A DNA stretch of 20,578 nucleotides. Origin: Deltaproteobacteria bacterium UBA3076. GTDB lineage: Bacteria; Desulfobacterota; Dissulfuribacteria; Dissulfuribacterales; UBA3076. Below, in pieces: positions 7,215-14,690 of this stretch. A model generated the notes under the pieces. The model was not told the DNA's origin and did not search any database. It was given only the letters and a program-made list of their open reading frames with translations. The translations under genes were made by a program, and so were the position numbers. Position 1 is the stretch's first letter; every line of letters starts with the position of its first letter. The stretch covers positions 843-21,420 of the forward strand of contig DFBQ01000041.1 of the NCBI GenBank assembly GCA_002367355.1, written 5' to 3'.

Positions 7215-8132
7215 ATGCGCAGTGACAAACCAGGTTATCTGAAATTACTTGAAAGCGGAGAGCTGGAGCGACGGGCCGACAAGGCTTGGGAATCCATGTC
7301 TTGCTGTAAGCTCTGTCCTCATCTTTGCCGGGTAAACAGACTTGAAGGCGAGCAGGGGTTTTGCAAGATCACCGACCAGGCAATAGTTGCCAGCTATGGC
7401 CCACACTTTGGAGAAGAGGCCCCTTTGGTGGGTACAAGGGGATCAGGAACTGTCTTTTTCTCCTGGTGCAACTTGAGGTGTCTATATTGTCAAAACTACG
7501 AAATAAGCCACTTGGGGGCCGGCCAGGCAGTATCCACCGAGGTCCTGGCCTTTTACTTTCTGTCCTTACAGAAAGATGGATGCCACAACATAAACTTCGT
7601 AACGCCATCCCATGTAGTGCCTTTTATATTGAAGGCCCTGGTGCTTGCTGCCAAGGGAGGGTTGTCCATACCTCTTGTTTACAACACCGGAGGGTATGAT
7701 TCTATCAGGACTCTACGGCTACTCGACGGAGTAATAGATATTTACATGCCGGACTTCAAATACTGGGATAAAGACGTGGGTAAGCGTCTATCAGATATAG
7801 CCCGCTATCCTCAGGTGGCAAAGAAAGCCATTAAGGAGATGCACAGGCAGGTAGGAGACCTGATAATAGGCCCTGACGGGGTTGCGAAAAAGGGCCTTTT
7901 GATAAGGCACCTTGTCCTGCCCGGGGGACTGAGTGACACAAGATCCGTACTGAAGTTCATTGCTGAAGAAATTTCTCCAAATACTTACGTAAACGTAATG
8001 GACCAGTACAGACCCTGTGGCACGGCACATAAGTATCCCCCCCTGGATCGCAGGATTACACAGGATGAGTATGCTGAGGCATTAAGGACCGCAAGGGATA
8101 TCGGGCTCAACAGGCTGGATAAGCGCAAATAA
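7215..8132 (+). CDS. PflX-like radical SAM protein (COG1313)
   Basis: Radical SAM enzyme related to pyruvate formate-lyase activating enzymes, 305 residues. The cluster-binding motif is C85-x3-C89-x2-C92 (CNLRCLYCQN), which holds the [4Fe-4S] cluster that cleaves S-adenosylmethionine. An N-terminal set of Cys (C31, C34, C38, C50 in CKLCPHLC...GFC) is typical of the PflX branch and may bind a second metal centre. NTGGYDS and MPDFKYW match the later strands of the family barrel, and VMDQYRPCG lies near the end. The true substrate of PflX proteins is not established, and there is no glycyl radical enzyme nearby. Start ATG 7215 has a weak ribosome binding site but keeps the complete N-terminus. 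The stop shares one base with the next start (TAATG), indicating translational coupling. Confidence 0.88.
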   Translation: MRSDKPGYLKLLESGELERRADKAWESMSCCKLCPHLCRVNRLEGEQGFCKITDQAIVASYGPHFGEEAPLVGTRGSGTVFFSWCNLRCLYCQNYEISHLGAGQAVSTEVLAFYFLSLQKDGCHNINFVTPSHVVPFILKALVLAAKGGLSIPLVYNTGGYDSIRTLRLLDGVIDIYMPDFKYWDKDVGKRLSDIARYPQVAKKAIKEMHRQVGDLIIGPDGVAKKGLLIRHLVLPGGLSDTRSVLKFIAEEISPNTYVNVMDQYRPCGTAHKYPPLDRRITQDEYAEALRTARDIGLNRLDKRK

Positions 8133-8770
8133 TGGTCCCGGCTGGAAAAATCTTTGCCATAGGTGATATCCACGGTTGTATTGACAAACTAAGGACCCTC
8201 CTTGGCATGATTCAATTAGACTGGGACAAGGACCTGATGGTCTTTCTTGGAGACTATGTGGACCGCGGACCGGATTCTCGAGGGGTAATAGAGCTGTTGC
8301 TCGATCTAAAGAAAGAACATGCGGATCGGCTAATATTTCTAAAGGGAAACCATGAATGGATGTTCACACAGTTCCTTATGGGCGAGGAGCATGATTTATT
8401 TCTCCGGAACGGTGGCAGAAAGACCCTTGAGAGTTATTCAGTTGAAAAGGACAAAATAGAGATACCCCAAAACCACCGGGATTTTCTTGATCACCTGGAT
8501 TTGTATTTTGAGACCGATGATTATATATTTGTACATGCAGGCATGAGGCCCTATATCTCCATTTCTGAACAAAGCCCTGAAGACCTCCTCTGGATCAGGT
8601 CACATTTTCTGAAATCTTCTTATGACTGGGGTAAAAGGGTCATTTTCGGTCATACACCGTTTTTTGTCCCATTAATTGAGGCCAACAAGGTAGGTATTGA
8701 CACGGGTGCGGTTTATGGTGGAAGACTTACCTGCCTGGTACTCCCGGATTTTGAATTCATATTTGCATAG
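8132..8770 (+). CDS. PPP-family metallophosphoesterase (Ser/Thr phosphatase or Ap4A hydrolase type)
   Basis: Cytosolic calcineurin-like phosphatase of 212 residues. All metal-binding motifs are present: GDIHG (11-15), GDYVDRG (40-46), GNHE (72-75), HAG (in FVHAG) and GHTPF. The compact length and GDYVDRGPDS fit the bacterial PrpA/PphA-type protein phosphatases, and the related symmetrical Ap4A hydrolases cannot be excluded. Its start codon overlaps the stop of the radical SAM gene by one base, so it is very probably co-translated with it. A membrane Ser/Thr kinase-like protein is encoded 8 kb away, but nothing in the sequence ties the two together. Confidence 0.88.
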   Translation: MVPAGKIFAIGDIHGCIDKLRTLLGMIQLDWDKDLMVFLGDYVDRGPDSRGVIELLLDLKKEHADRLIFLKGNHEWMFTQFLMGEEHDLFLRNGGRKTLESYSVEKDKIEIPQNHRDFLDHLDLYFETDDYIFVHAGMRPYISISEQSPEDLLWIRSHFLKSSYDWGKRVIFGHTPFFVPLIEANKVGIDTGAVYGGRLTCLVLPDFEFIFA

Positions 8771-8789
8771 AAGGAATTGAAAGAGACCT

Positions 8790-9275
8790 ATGGTTAGAGA
8801 AAAAAAGAAGAATTGGAGAGAAATAGACAGGATGCGCAACAGGAGTGGGGGCGCAGAACACAGAAAGGATGAGCGCAGCAACCTTGAAAGGGTCCTTGAA
8901 GATCCAAGGATGAAGGAACGCTATTTACAGGAAGCAGAAAAGCTGTTTATGGGTGCCAAGGGACGGCCGGAGCACTCTAAAGACCTCATGGCCATACATG
9001 AGTCCTATGGCAGGACGAGGTTCCTGTCTACTGTTAGACACTATGTGGACACTTATGGAATGCCGCAGGACTGGGGCGCGCTCCTTCTGATTCTGGATAT
9101 CAAAAATGATCCGGAATTAGTATGTAAGGCTATTGATGGCCTTTGTGAACTTGTTGGAGAAAAAGGGCCTGTTGAACGAAAAGGCCTTGAAAGCAAACTG
9201 AGAGTACTAAGTCTCACCGCCAGGGATCCGGAAATCCAGGAAACTGCCGCTATACAACTCGCAGAGCTTTTTTGA
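8790..9275 (+). CDS. Conserved-looking helical protein of unknown function
   Basis: 161 residues, not recognised. The first 35 or so residues are very basic and polar, probably disordered. The rest is predicted mainly helical, with leucine-rich stretches such as WGALLLILDI and GLCELVGEKG and repeated short helices near the C-terminus that recall HEAT-like packing. No signal peptide, Cys motif or catalytic signature is seen. Start ATG 8790 follows GAAAGAG at suitable spacing. It sits 19 bases after the phosphatase gene and its stop overlaps or nearly touches the Xer gene start, so it belongs to the same operon. Codon use looks like that of its neighbours. Confidence 0.75.
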   Translation: MVREKKKNWREIDRMRNRSGGAEHRKDERSNLERVLEDPRMKERYLQEAEKLFMGAKGRPEHSKDLMAIHESYGRTRFLSTVRHYVDTYGMPQDWGALLLILDIKNDPELVCKAIDGLCELVGEKGPVERKGLESKLRVLSLTARDPEIQETAAIQLAELF

Positions 9276-9280
9276 AAAAT

Positions 9281-10192
9281 ATGCCGGATGGAGCAGCCAT
9301 CTCCTGGGCCAGTCTTCTTGATGACTTTATGGCCCGCCTTTCTGTAGACCGCGGGGTTTCTTCCAGCACCCTTGATGAATACAGCCGTGATCTTTTAAAT
9401 TTCGTTGATTTTGCAGACAGACAAAAACTCGCCGGTCCGGATAATGTAAGCCCCAACGACATATTGGCGTGGCTAAAATCACTTCGGGACTCTGGCCTTT
9501 CTCCCAGGACCACTGCCAGAAAACTTTCAGCCCTCAGGGGTTTTTTTCGCTTCCTGGTGGAAGAACACAGCCTGAACTCAACACCTCTTGCCGCAATCAA
9601 TAATCCACGAATAGGGGGCCACCTCCCAGAGGTATTGTCGGTCTCCGAGGTTGAGACCCTGTTGGAACAACCTGAAGTAAATAAGCCCACTGGTTTGAGG
9701 GACAGAGCACTCCTTGAGCTTACTTATGCATGCGGGCTCAGGGCCTCTGAATCCGTGGGATTGAAACTTAACCAGATAGACATGAAGGTTGGCTATCTAA
9801 GGATACTCGGCAAAGGAAATAAAGAACGTGTAGTACCAGTGGGGAAGGTGGCTATAGAGTGGCTAAGCAATTATCTCAAGTCAGGCAGACCCAAGCTTCT
9901 GGGCAAAAAGGCCAGTTACTTTGTATTTGTAGGCAGGGCCGGGAAGCCCATTACAAGACAGAGGTTCTGGCAGCTATTCAAGGCCTATTCCATATCAGCA
10001 GGTATTAAGAGTGAAGTCTCTCCCCACGTGCTCCGCCATTCCTTTGCAACGCATCTCCTGGAAGGTGGAGCAGATCTGAGGGTAGTGCAGATGCTACTGG
10101 GCCACAGCAGCATCTGCACTACCCAGATATACACTCATCTCGACCTTCAGCACCTGCGCACTATCCACCAGAAGTATCATCCCAGGGGGTGA
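9281..10192 (+). CDS. Tyrosine recombinase XerC/XerD
   Basis: Site-specific recombinase for chromosome dimer resolution at dif, 303 residues, the usual Xer length. An N-terminal SAM-like core-binding domain (about 8-95) is followed by the catalytic domain. The catalytic residues are all visible: R154 (in GLRASE), K178 (LGKGNKER), H249 and R252 (HVLRH), H275 (LLGH) and nucleophile Y284 (IYTHL). The C-terminal HQKYHPRG resembles XerD more than XerC, but the two cannot be separated with confidence. I chose ATG 9281, five bases after the previous stop. A TTG at 9272 that overlaps that stop would add three residues. The conserved order and single-copy look argue for the housekeeping recombinase rather than an element integrase. 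Confidence 0.9.
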   Translation: MPDGAAISWASLLDDFMARLSVDRGVSSSTLDEYSRDLLNFVDFADRQKLAGPDNVSPNDILAWLKSLRDSGLSPRTTARKLSALRGFFRFLVEEHSLNSTPLAAINNPRIGGHLPEVLSVSEVETLLEQPEVNKPTGLRDRALLELTYACGLRASESVGLKLNQIDMKVGYLRILGKGNKERVVPVGKVAIEWLSNYLKSGRPKLLGKKASYFVFVGRAGKPITRQRFWQLFKAYSISAGIKSEVSPHVLRHSFATHLLEGGADLRVVQMLLGHSSICTTQIYTHLDLQHLRTIHQKYHPRG

Positions 10193-10256
10193 GAGATTGC
10201 TTTACATACTGTTGAGCCGGGCGCATTCACATGTTGGGGGATCTATAATTTAGTAA

Positions 10257-10390
10257 TGAACATCGAACATCGAACGTCCAACATCGAACGTTGAATGGGA
10301 AAAGATGAAGAAACAGAAATAGCTGTCGAATGTTCGGTATTGGGTGTTTGTTTTTTCATTCGATGTTAGACGTTCGATGTTCGATGTTCA
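10257..10390. repeat. Inverted array of 7-bp GAAC units
   Basis: The left arm is six consecutive heptamers from 10258: GAACATC, GAACATC, GAACGTC, CAACATC, GAACGTT, GAATGGG. The right arm (10357-10390) is its reverse complement, matching about 30 of the 31 outermost bases, then diverging. About 57 bases of unrelated sequence, including a T-run, separate the arms. It lies between the Xer gene and the toxin-antitoxin pair and has no coding capacity. A looser relative lies at 20005-20197. Confidence 0.75.
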
Positions 10391-10429
10391 TCTTTCAAAA
10401 CAACCACGTATGGTATAAATGCAATAGGC

Positions 10430-10464
10430 GTTCACAGGTTCGGTGAACCCTGAACCCTTGAACG
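10430..10464. repeat. Short GAAC-rich hairpin beside the heptamer array
   Basis: GTTCAC (10430-10435) and GTGAAC (10443-10448) form a perfect 6-bp inverted repeat. TGAACCC then follows twice in tandem (10444-10450 and 10451-10457), with a further GAAC at 10460. It lies just past the 3' end of vapC and may be a remnant of the same repeat family. As a terminator for vapC it would lack a clear T-run. Confidence 0.4.
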
Positions 10465-10472
10465 GTTACGGT

Positions 10473-10868
10473 TTACCAGATAGTCTGTACCTGTGAATAG
10501 TTCAGTATTTTCTCATCTTTTGTGACTATGGGGGCTCCCAATGAAATTGCAGTAGCAATTATTATGCGGTCTGCCGGATCGCTGTGAAGAGGTTGAGGCA
10601 AGTTCACTGATTTAATTGCAACAGAATTGTCAACAGGTATGAATTTGAAAAACGGCAGCATTTCTGACTTCGCTATCCAATCATTTAATTCCAGCGTAAG
10701 TATTAAACGTTTTTTTGCGATCAGGAGAGCAACCTCCCAGACACTGATAGATGAAATCATTATAGTCTTCTCTTCCACGGCAGCATCCACATATCTTTTT
10801 GCCCTCTCAGAGAGCAATTCCGGATTACTGATGAACCATACCCAGGCATGAGTATCAAGAACAATCAT
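10473..10868 (-). CDS. vapC: PIN-domain toxin, VapC family
   Basis: Type II toxin, a predicted Mg2+-dependent ribonuclease of 131 residues. The acidic residues of the PIN active site are visible: D5 (LDTHAW), E45 (SVWE), D97 or D100 (SDPADR) and D118 (TKDEK). The start is the ATG at 10868, which overlaps the antitoxin stop as ATGA. A longer frame beginning five codons upstream would overlap the antitoxin more and loses the family N-terminus. Co-translation with the antitoxin is the normal arrangement for these pairs. RNA target unknown. Confidence 0.9.
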   Translation of the reverse strand: MIVLDTHAWVWFISNPELLSERAKRYVDAAVEEKTIMISSISVWEVALLIAKKRLILTLELNDWIAKSEMLPFFKFIPVDNSVAIKSVNLPQPLHSDPADRIIIATAISLGAPIVTKDEKILNYSQVQTIW

Positions 10869-11098
10869 TTTAAAGACTCCCAATCATCTAACCCTACAGG
10901 AGCAGTTGGATCTTCATACTTGATCACAGAGTTGCGAAGTGCCTTTAGGCACTCGGCAGGATCTGCCGTAAATGGCACGATCTTTAAGACCGGTTTGCCC
11001 CGGTCACTAATGATTAATTCCCTTCCTGTTTGTTCCACTTCGCGAAAATAGTGCAAGGCGCGCGGTTTGAATTTTGATTTAGATATTACATGTTCCAT
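10865..11098 (-). CDS. Antitoxin, Phd/YefM family
   Basis: 77-residue antitoxin partner of the PIN toxin. The N-terminal part, with KFKPRALHYFREVEQTG and then LIISDRGKPVLKIVPF, matches the Phd/YefM DNA-binding fold. The C-terminal part (about 48-77, acidic and Trp-containing) should thread over the toxin. Start ATG 11098 follows a strong AGGAG ribosome binding site six bases away. These antitoxins normally repress their own operon, and the toxin-antitoxin complex strengthens that. A matching promoter and dyad lie just upstream. Confidence 0.88.
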   Translation of the reverse strand: MEHVISKSKFKPRALHYFREVEQTGRELIISDRGKPVLKIVPFTADPAECLKALRNSVIKYEDPTAPVGLDDWESLK

Positions 11099-11131
11099 AA
11101 AAAGCTCCTTTTTGAATTCGCAAAAACCGAA

Positions 11132-11144
11132 ATGACATAGTCAT
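11132..11144. promoter_or_regulatory. Dyad overlapping the toxin-antitoxin -10 box
   Basis: ATGAC, three bases, GTCAT is a perfect inverted repeat touching the downstream edge of the -10 hexamer. A second small palindrome, ACCATGGT, lies at 11148-11155 in the spacer. Both are where an autorepressing Phd-type antitoxin would be expected to bind, but this is inferred from position only. Confidence 0.4.
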
Positions 11145-11171
11145 AATACCATGGTCACCTTAGAAGATCAA
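11143..11171 (-). promoter_or_regulatory. Predicted sigma-70 promoter of the toxin-antitoxin operon
   Basis: On the minus strand, TTGATC (11171-11166) and TATTAT (11148-11143) are separated by exactly 17 bases. They match the -35 consensus at four of six positions and the -10 consensus at five of six. The -10 box ends 44 bases before the antitoxin start, a normal distance. Confidence 0.55.
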
Positions 11172-11372
11172 ACTGAAATACTATCGAAGCTTTGCCTCAG
11201 CCCCTGATCCGGACCGGCTTTAACAGCCGATTTCCCGAAAAGTATCATTCCGAAAAATAAGGCAAAGTGGAAAGCAACATGATTTAACTGCTTTATTCAC
11301 AAAAACGGTGTATATTTAAGGACTTGCTTTTAAGCTATTTTATCAAAAAAATACAGAAACTACAGTACAGAT

Positions 11373-14300
11373 ATGGATTGGAAGCTTTTTAGAAACAAAA
11401 GGGGCAAAGATCAAGCAGGTTGCTGGAAGGATCGACTAAGACACTCTTTTCTGCCTGTGATACGCCAACGCGGTGAGTATTATGCCGAGCAGAGAAAGGC
11501 AATACTGAAAGAAGTCTCGCAGGAAAGGATTTTAGCTGCAGTCCAGGGCTCAAAGCTCTATACAGCGACAGTAGTTGACAGACATTCTGTAGACGGCAAA
11601 ATTCACGTTTCCTGCACCTGTCCTTTTTTTCAACAGGGTTTCCCCTGCAAACACCTGTGGGCAGCCATAGTTGAAGCAGACAGGATCTTGGCAGCAGGGG
11701 GGATGCCGACCCTTTCCGGCGTTGACAAATATAAAAAGCCCCGGCCTAAGGAAAAGACCGATTGGCGAACACTGTTTACGGATGCCTTTTGGCAAGGAAA
11801 ACCGATAGCCGCTCCATGGCTGGATGGTTCCAGCAAGTTCGTCCTGTGTTACGACCTGAACATCACCTCGATGGCCATAGAGGTATCTGCCTTTGAAAGG
11901 TACCTTAGAAAAGACGGTACACTGGGAAGAGAACGGAAACTTCAGGCAGCTACTATAGAACACAGTGGTCTTCCCAAGGTGGATCGTGCCATAATTGCTA
12001 TGCTGGACAACGTATCCGGGAGAATTCCAAGAAATGATTTTTTCCGATATTACCAGCCGACCCACAAAGGTTTTGTAGACCTTGCCTTAGAACCAAGAGA
12101 CCTTGAACTCGTCCTGCCTCTGCTGGCCGAGACAAAACGTTGCAGAGTGTTTCACTCAGCCAAAAAACAAATAGCAGATCCCCTCTATAAGGCAGTCCCA
12201 TCTGCTGCATCGCTGGAACTGGCAGCAGAACAAAAAACCAAAAAGAAAAAAAAGGGATTCAAGCTCGTGCCATCAGTAAGGCTGAAACCGGACGGCAAAG
12301 ACGTGCCGCTTTCGAATATACCTGTTTTTTTTCATACCTCGCCGGTGCTTTTCATATATGGCGGGTATCTTTTCGAGTTGCCGGGACCCAGCCTTTCGTG
12401 GATAAAGGCTACGTTGAAATCAGAGGAAATAGAGATATCCTCGAAAGACATCCGGGACCTTGTAGTCCAGGCAGAATCCCTCCCAGACAGCCCCAAAATT
12501 CGCTTATCAGAGGAGATAGCACCCCAAACCATAGAAGATTTATCTCCAAAGCCATTACTTATAGTGGAGCTTGAGAAAGGTTTCTTAAAGGCACAGGTCT
12601 TTATGAACTATGGAGATCTGGAAATAGACTGGCATGATCCAAGAGCCTCCGTGCTGGATACTGAAAGATGGCAACGGGTAAAACGAAATAAAGATGCCGA
12701 ATCCGAGATCCTAATGGGACTACTTGACAGGGGATTTCGACAAGAGGACCAGCTATTTCAAAGGGATATTAAAGGGACGGCCGAAGTCCTTTCAGAATTG
12801 ACAGAAGATGGTTGGAGGGTCCAGGGACAAAACAGAAAGCCTTTCAGGGGAGGTCGCATCACCGAACTAAGTATTTCTTCGGGCATAGACTGGTTTGATT
12901 TGGAAGGCGGAATATCCTTTGGAGAACATGTAGTCTCGTTGCCAAGGGCCATTAAGGCATTTCTAAGGGGAGAACAGACGGTCAAGCTCGGTGACGGAAG
13001 CACAGGGCTTCTTCCCGAGAAGTGGCTTTCCCGCAACCTGCCCGTACTTGAACTGGGTACTGCATCGGGACAAAAAAATCGCGGCAAAACGCTCAGATTT
13101 CCATCGACCCAGGCCTTGATCCTGGACGTTCTGCTGGAAGAGAATGAAGTCGAGTCCGTTGACCAGCGTTTCCTTGAGATAAAAAATGCCCTGAAGGACT
13201 TTTCGGGAATTGAAAGGGTCCCTGTACCTGCTGGTTTCAAAGGCGCCCTTCGGCCATACCAGGAGGATGCCATGGGCTGGTTTGCCTTTTTAAAAAAATT
13301 CAGTTTTGGAGGCATACTCGCTGATGACATGGGGCTTGGCAAGACAGTACAGGTCCTTGCATGGCTCGCAGGAGAGCTGGAAAATGGAAAAAAAGGGCCA
13401 TCCCTTGTAGTGAGCCCAACCTCTGTCCTGTTTAACTGGCAGGCAGAAGCAAAGCGTTTTGTCCCTGATTTAAAAATATTGGCCTATACAGGGAACAATC
13501 GTTCAGACCTTATTAAAGAAATAGACCAGGCTGATCTGGTAATCACCACCTATGGTCTGGTAAGACGTGATATAGAGATTCTTAAAAATTTGCAGTTCAA
13601 TTATATCATTCTGGATGAAAGCCAGGCGATCAAAAATTCCAACTCCCAGATTGCCAAAGCAGTGCGGCTACTCAGGGCCGGGCACAGGCTGTGTTTGACA
13701 GGCACGCCGCTTGAAAACAACGTGGGAGAACTCTGGTCCCAGATGGAATTCCTAAATCCCAAACTCCTAGGTTCCAGGGCGGTCTTTGACAGGAGGTTTG
13801 CAAAACCTATAGCCCGGGGAGATAAAACGGCCAGGGATATCCTTAAAAAAATGGTGATGGCTTTTCTCCTCAGGCGCAATAAAGAGACCGTAGCCAAAGA
13901 AATTCTGGGAAAAATGGAACATGTAATACTCTGTCCCATGACCGATGGACAGGCCAGGATTTACTCCCGGGTTCGGGACCACTACCGTGCCTCGATATTG
14001 GCAACCATAGAACAGCAGGGTCTCAACAGGAGCCGCATAAAGATACTGGAGGGACTCCTCAGGCTTCGCCAGGCAGCCAACCATCCTGCCCTTATCGGAG
14101 AGGATGGCGCAGGATCAGGCAAGCTGGACAATCTCATGACATTGATAAAAGAGGCCATTTCCGGTGGACATAAGGCCCTGGTCTTTTCCCAATTTACCAA
14201 GATGCTGGGCCTGATCCGTCGCTCCCTGGATGATGCCGGCATAATATATGAGTACCTGGATGGGAGGACTCCCCAGGCAAGACGTAAAGACAGGGTGCGC

Positions 14301-14627
14301 AATTTTCAGGACAACGAAGATATAAAGCTTTTCCTTATCAGCCTTAAGGCCGGAGGCTTGGGGCTTAATCTCACAGCAGCGGATTATGTATTTCTTGTAG
14401 ATCCATGGTGGAATCCGGCAGTGGAACTTCAGGCGGTCGATCGAACTCACCGCATCGGACAGGACAAAAAAGTATTTACCTATCGCTTTATTACAGCCGA
14501 AACAGTAGAAGAGAAGGTCCTTGCTTTGCAGGAGAAGAAGCGGGAACTGGTCAGCGCCATCCTGAGTGGTGGGCAGGACATGCTACGGCAGTTGTCCAGA
14601 GAGGATCTGGATCTCCTGTTCTCATAA
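11373..14627 (+). CDS. SNF2-family helicase with N-terminal SWIM zinc finger
   Basis: ATP-dependent DNA translocase of 1084 residues. A SWIM motif (C81-x-C83-x8-C92-x-H94) near the N-terminus probably binds Zn and nucleic acid. A long family-specific region of unknown fold runs to about residue 620. The SNF2 motor follows: DMGLGKT (652-658, ATP binding), DESQ (748-751, in place of DEAH), LTGTPLEN, a C-terminal helicase lobe with KAGGLGLNL and DPWWNP, and the arginine-finger motif HRIGQ (1026-1030). All motor motifs are intact. Such bacterial SWIM-SNF2 proteins are common and not well characterised; roles in transcription recycling or repair are guesses. No methylase, nuclease or other defence partner lies beside it. 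Start ATG 11373 has a poor ribosome binding site, and its promoter is not clear in the 274-bp gap upstream. Confidence 0.9.
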   Translation: MDWKLFRNKRGKDQAGCWKDRLRHSFLPVIRQRGEYYAEQRKAILKEVSQERILAAVQGSKLYTATVVDRHSVDGKIHVSCTCPFFQQGFPCKHLWAAIVEADRILAAGGMPTLSGVDKYKKPRPKEKTDWRTLFTDAFWQGKPIAAPWLDGSSKFVLCYDLNITSMAIEVSAFERYLRKDGTLGRERKLQAATIEHSGLPKVDRAIIAMLDNVSGRIPRNDFFRYYQPTHKGFVDLALEPRDLELVLPLLAETKRCRVFHSAKKQIADPLYKAVPSAASLELAAEQKTKKKKKGFKLVPSVRLKPDGKDVPLSNIPVFFHTSPVLFIYGGYLFELPGPSLSWIKATLKSEEIEISSKDIRDLVVQAESLPDSPKIRLSEEIAPQTIEDLSPKPLLIVELEKGFLKAQVFMNYGDLEIDWHDPRASVLDTERWQRVKRNKDAESEILMGLLDRGFRQEDQLFQRDIKGTAEVLSELTEDGWRVQGQNRKPFRGGRITELSISSGIDWFDLEGGISFGEHVVSLPRAIKAFLRGEQTVKLGDGSTGLLPEKWLSRNLPVLELGTASGQKNRGKTLRFPSTQALILDVLLEENEVESVDQRFLEIKNALKDFSGIERVPVPAGFKGALRPYQEDAMGWFAFLKKFSFGGILADDMGLGKTVQVLAWLAGELENGKKGPSLVVSPTSVLFNWQAEAKRFVPDLKILAYTGNNRSDLIKEIDQADLVITTYGLVRRDIEILKNLQFNYIILDESQAIKNSNSQIAKAVRLLRAGHRLCLTGTPLENNVGELWSQMEFLNPKLLGSRAVFDRRFAKPIARGDKTARDILKKMVMAFLLRRNKETVAKEILGKMEHVILCPMTDGQARIYSRVRDHYRASILATIEQQGLNRSRIKILEGLLRLRQAANHPALIGEDGAGSGKLDNLMTLIKEAISGGHKALVFSQFTKMLGLIRRSLDDAGIIYEYLDGRTPQARRKDRVRNFQDNEDIKLFLISLKAGGLGLNLTAADYVFLVDPWWNPAVELQAVDRTHRIGQDKKVFTYRFITAETVEEKVLALQEKKRELVSAILSGGQDMLRQLSREDLDLLFS

Positions 14628-14690
14628 TCACACCGGCAGGCAGTTCAGAATTGAAAAAGGAGACGGCCTATCAATTCCGGCCAAATACCA

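Noticed and set aside
10257..10390. Heptamer array considered as a CRISPR
   Set aside because: Units are 7 bp without spacers, the arms are inverted, and no cas genes are present.
10869..10883. Longer vapC start five codons upstream
   Set aside because: The ATGA overlap at 10865-10868 and the family start MIVLDTHAW favour the shorter form.
11206..11250. Small hairpin CGGCT-loop-AGCCG upstream of the SNF2 gene
   Set aside because: Only five pairs, no T-run and no clear link to a promoter, so not listed as a terminator or operator.
11373..14627. SNF2 helicase beside Phd/VapC considered as a defence island
   Set aside because: No methylase, nuclease, phospholipase or other DISARM-like partner is present, and the flanking genes are housekeeping or signalling.
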